NCBI GenBank assembly: GCA_041572275.1
Contig: JBFFSQ010000058.1
Location: 1 to 14,798, forward strand
Length of the DNA: 14,798 nucleotides
Direction: 5' to 3'
DNA from: JBFFSQ01 sp041572275
Lineage (GTDB): Bacteria > Pseudomonadota > Gammaproteobacteria > SZUA-229
Made by a program: the position numbers and the translations under genes. Of this stretch, positions 14,280 to 14,798 are shown in pieces. The notes beneath the pieces are model-generated. The model searched no databases and had not been told where the DNA came from. It saw only the letters and a list, made by a program, of their open reading frames with translations. Within the stretch, counting starts at the first letter, position 1; each line of letters starts with the position of its first letter.

Positions 14280-14722
14280 TTGAATTGGGACATGTGGTGT
14301 ATTACGTTCGAGACCTGGAAGCTTCAGTCAGGTTTTATCATCAAGCACTGGGACTTCAGGTGAGCGGTAAAATATTCAGTGGCCGTGCTGCCTTGCTCTC
14401 AGGAGGTCGTACACATCACGAATTGTTGCTGATTCAAGTGGGCTCGGCTGATGGGCCATTACAGGGTAAGCGCGTTGGGCTTTATCACGTCGGCTGGAAA
14501 GTAGGCGATTCGATGACTGAGCTGAAAGCTGTTTATAAACAACTAGATGAGTTGGGCTATCCTGTGGAAGGTTTATCTGACCATACTATCAGTCAAAGTT
14601 TGTATTTACGCGATCCGGACGGCAACGAAGTTGAGTTGTATGTCGACAATCCGGATTACGACTGGAAGACAGATCACAGCTGGATGGAGGCACCTGTCAA
14701 ACCATTAAAAATCAGTGACTGA
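14276..14722 (+). CDS. VOC-fold metalloprotein (glyoxalase / extradiol dioxygenase superfamily)
   Basis: The start at 14276 is preceded by AGGAGAG, which rules out the longer form beginning at 14234. The 148-residue protein has the two beta-alpha-beta-beta-beta modules of the vicinal-oxygen-chelate fold. Module one starts LGHVVYYVRDLEASVRFY and module two begins near LYHVGWKV, ending in the typical LRDPDGNEVELYVD. Likely metal ligands are His5, the His of LYHVGW and the Glu of NEVELY; this set suits glyoxalase I or 2,3-dihydroxybiphenyl dioxygenase-like enzymes. The DYDWKTDHSWM tail recalls catechol 2,3-dioxygenase-like proteins. The substrate is unknown. It overlaps the uncharacterised gene upstream (ATGA) and may act on a product of the nearby hydroxylase, but that is inference. 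Confidence 0.85.
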   Translation: MIELGHVVYYVRDLEASVRFYHQALGLQVSGKIFSGRAALLSGGRTHHELLLIQVGSADGPLQGKRVGLYHVGWKVGDSMTELKAVYKQLDELGYPVEGLSDHTISQSLYLRDPDGNEVELYVDNPDYDWKTDHSWMEAPVKPLKISD

Positions 14723-14750
14723 ATGAGTGGCTGAACAATGAGTCTTATTC

Positions 14751-14798
14751 TTATTTCAGTTTGCGTACTCGAAATTGACGGCCTTTGATTTTTCCTTC
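14751..14798 (-). CDS. dbpA: C-terminus of a probable DEAD-box RNA helicase DbpA (partial)
   Basis: The last 48 bases, read on the minus strand, give EGKIKGRQFRVRKLK and then a TAA stop. The pattern GKIKG-x-x-x-RVR-x-L-K at the extreme C-terminus is that of the RNA-binding domain ending DbpA, the helicase that acts on 23S rRNA during large-subunit assembly. Only 15 residues are inside the window, so the call rests on this short ending. The gene would converge on the VOC gene with a 28-base gap. Confidence 0.5.
   Translation of the reverse strand, partial: EGKIKGRQFRVRKLK

Noticed and set aside
14718..14760. ACTGAA / TTCAGT inverted repeat between the VOC gene and dbpA
   Set aside because: There are only 6 pairs with a loop of over 30 bases and no T-run, so it is not a credible terminator.

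Overview
The window looks like chromosomal DNA of a gammaproteobacterium. This rests on an FtsH close to the E. coli type, coupled to a small acidic protein that resembles a gammaproteobacterial family; a DbpA-like C-terminus at the right edge; a periplasmic-type molybdenum hydroxylase with XdhC and MocA helpers; and ordinary Shine-Dalgarno sites. I see no rRNA, tRNA, CRISPR array, transposase, integrase or phage gene. The species cannot be named from sequence alone.

Left part (1-5140): an acidic unknown protein, open at the window edge, is followed by a 672-residue protein joining a Clp1/Grc3-type polynucleotide 5'-kinase-like P-loop domain to a complete tRNase Z-type metallo-beta-lactamase domain. 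Convergent to it is a minus-strand operon of three genes: a small acidic protein, a membrane AAA+ protease FtsH (start overlapping the previous stop), and a small HTH plus zinc-ribbon protein of a type best known from archaea. A perfect 12-bp palindrome lies just upstream of the last gene.

Middle part (5141-8856): a visibly AT-richer stretch. It carries a 63-residue unknown protein, a secreted amidohydrolase-like protein, and a two-gene unit encoding a large lipoprotein and a small outer-membrane beta-barrel candidate. All but the first carry export signals, so this is an envelope-directed block.

Right part (8857-14798): a more GC-rich, tightly packed molybdoenzyme operon. It has a two-[2Fe-2S] small subunit, a Tat-exported molybdopterin-binding large subunit, XdhC (cofactor insertion/sulfuration chaperone) and MocA (molybdenum cofactor cytidylyltransferase), with start/stop overlaps at two junctions. 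The large subunit has a Cys after the Tat signal core and may be a Tat lipoprotein. After a short gap comes a second overlapping set: two unknown proteins and a VOC-fold (glyoxalase/dioxygenase-like) protein. The last 48 bases encode, on the minus strand, the C-terminus of what looks like the RNA helicase DbpA.

The most noteworthy item is the Clp1-like kinase / tRNase Z fusion. It would combine RNA 5'-end phosphorylation with tRNA 3'-end cleavage in one bacterial polypeptide. The second is the possible Tat-lipoprotein anchoring of the molybdenum hydroxylase.
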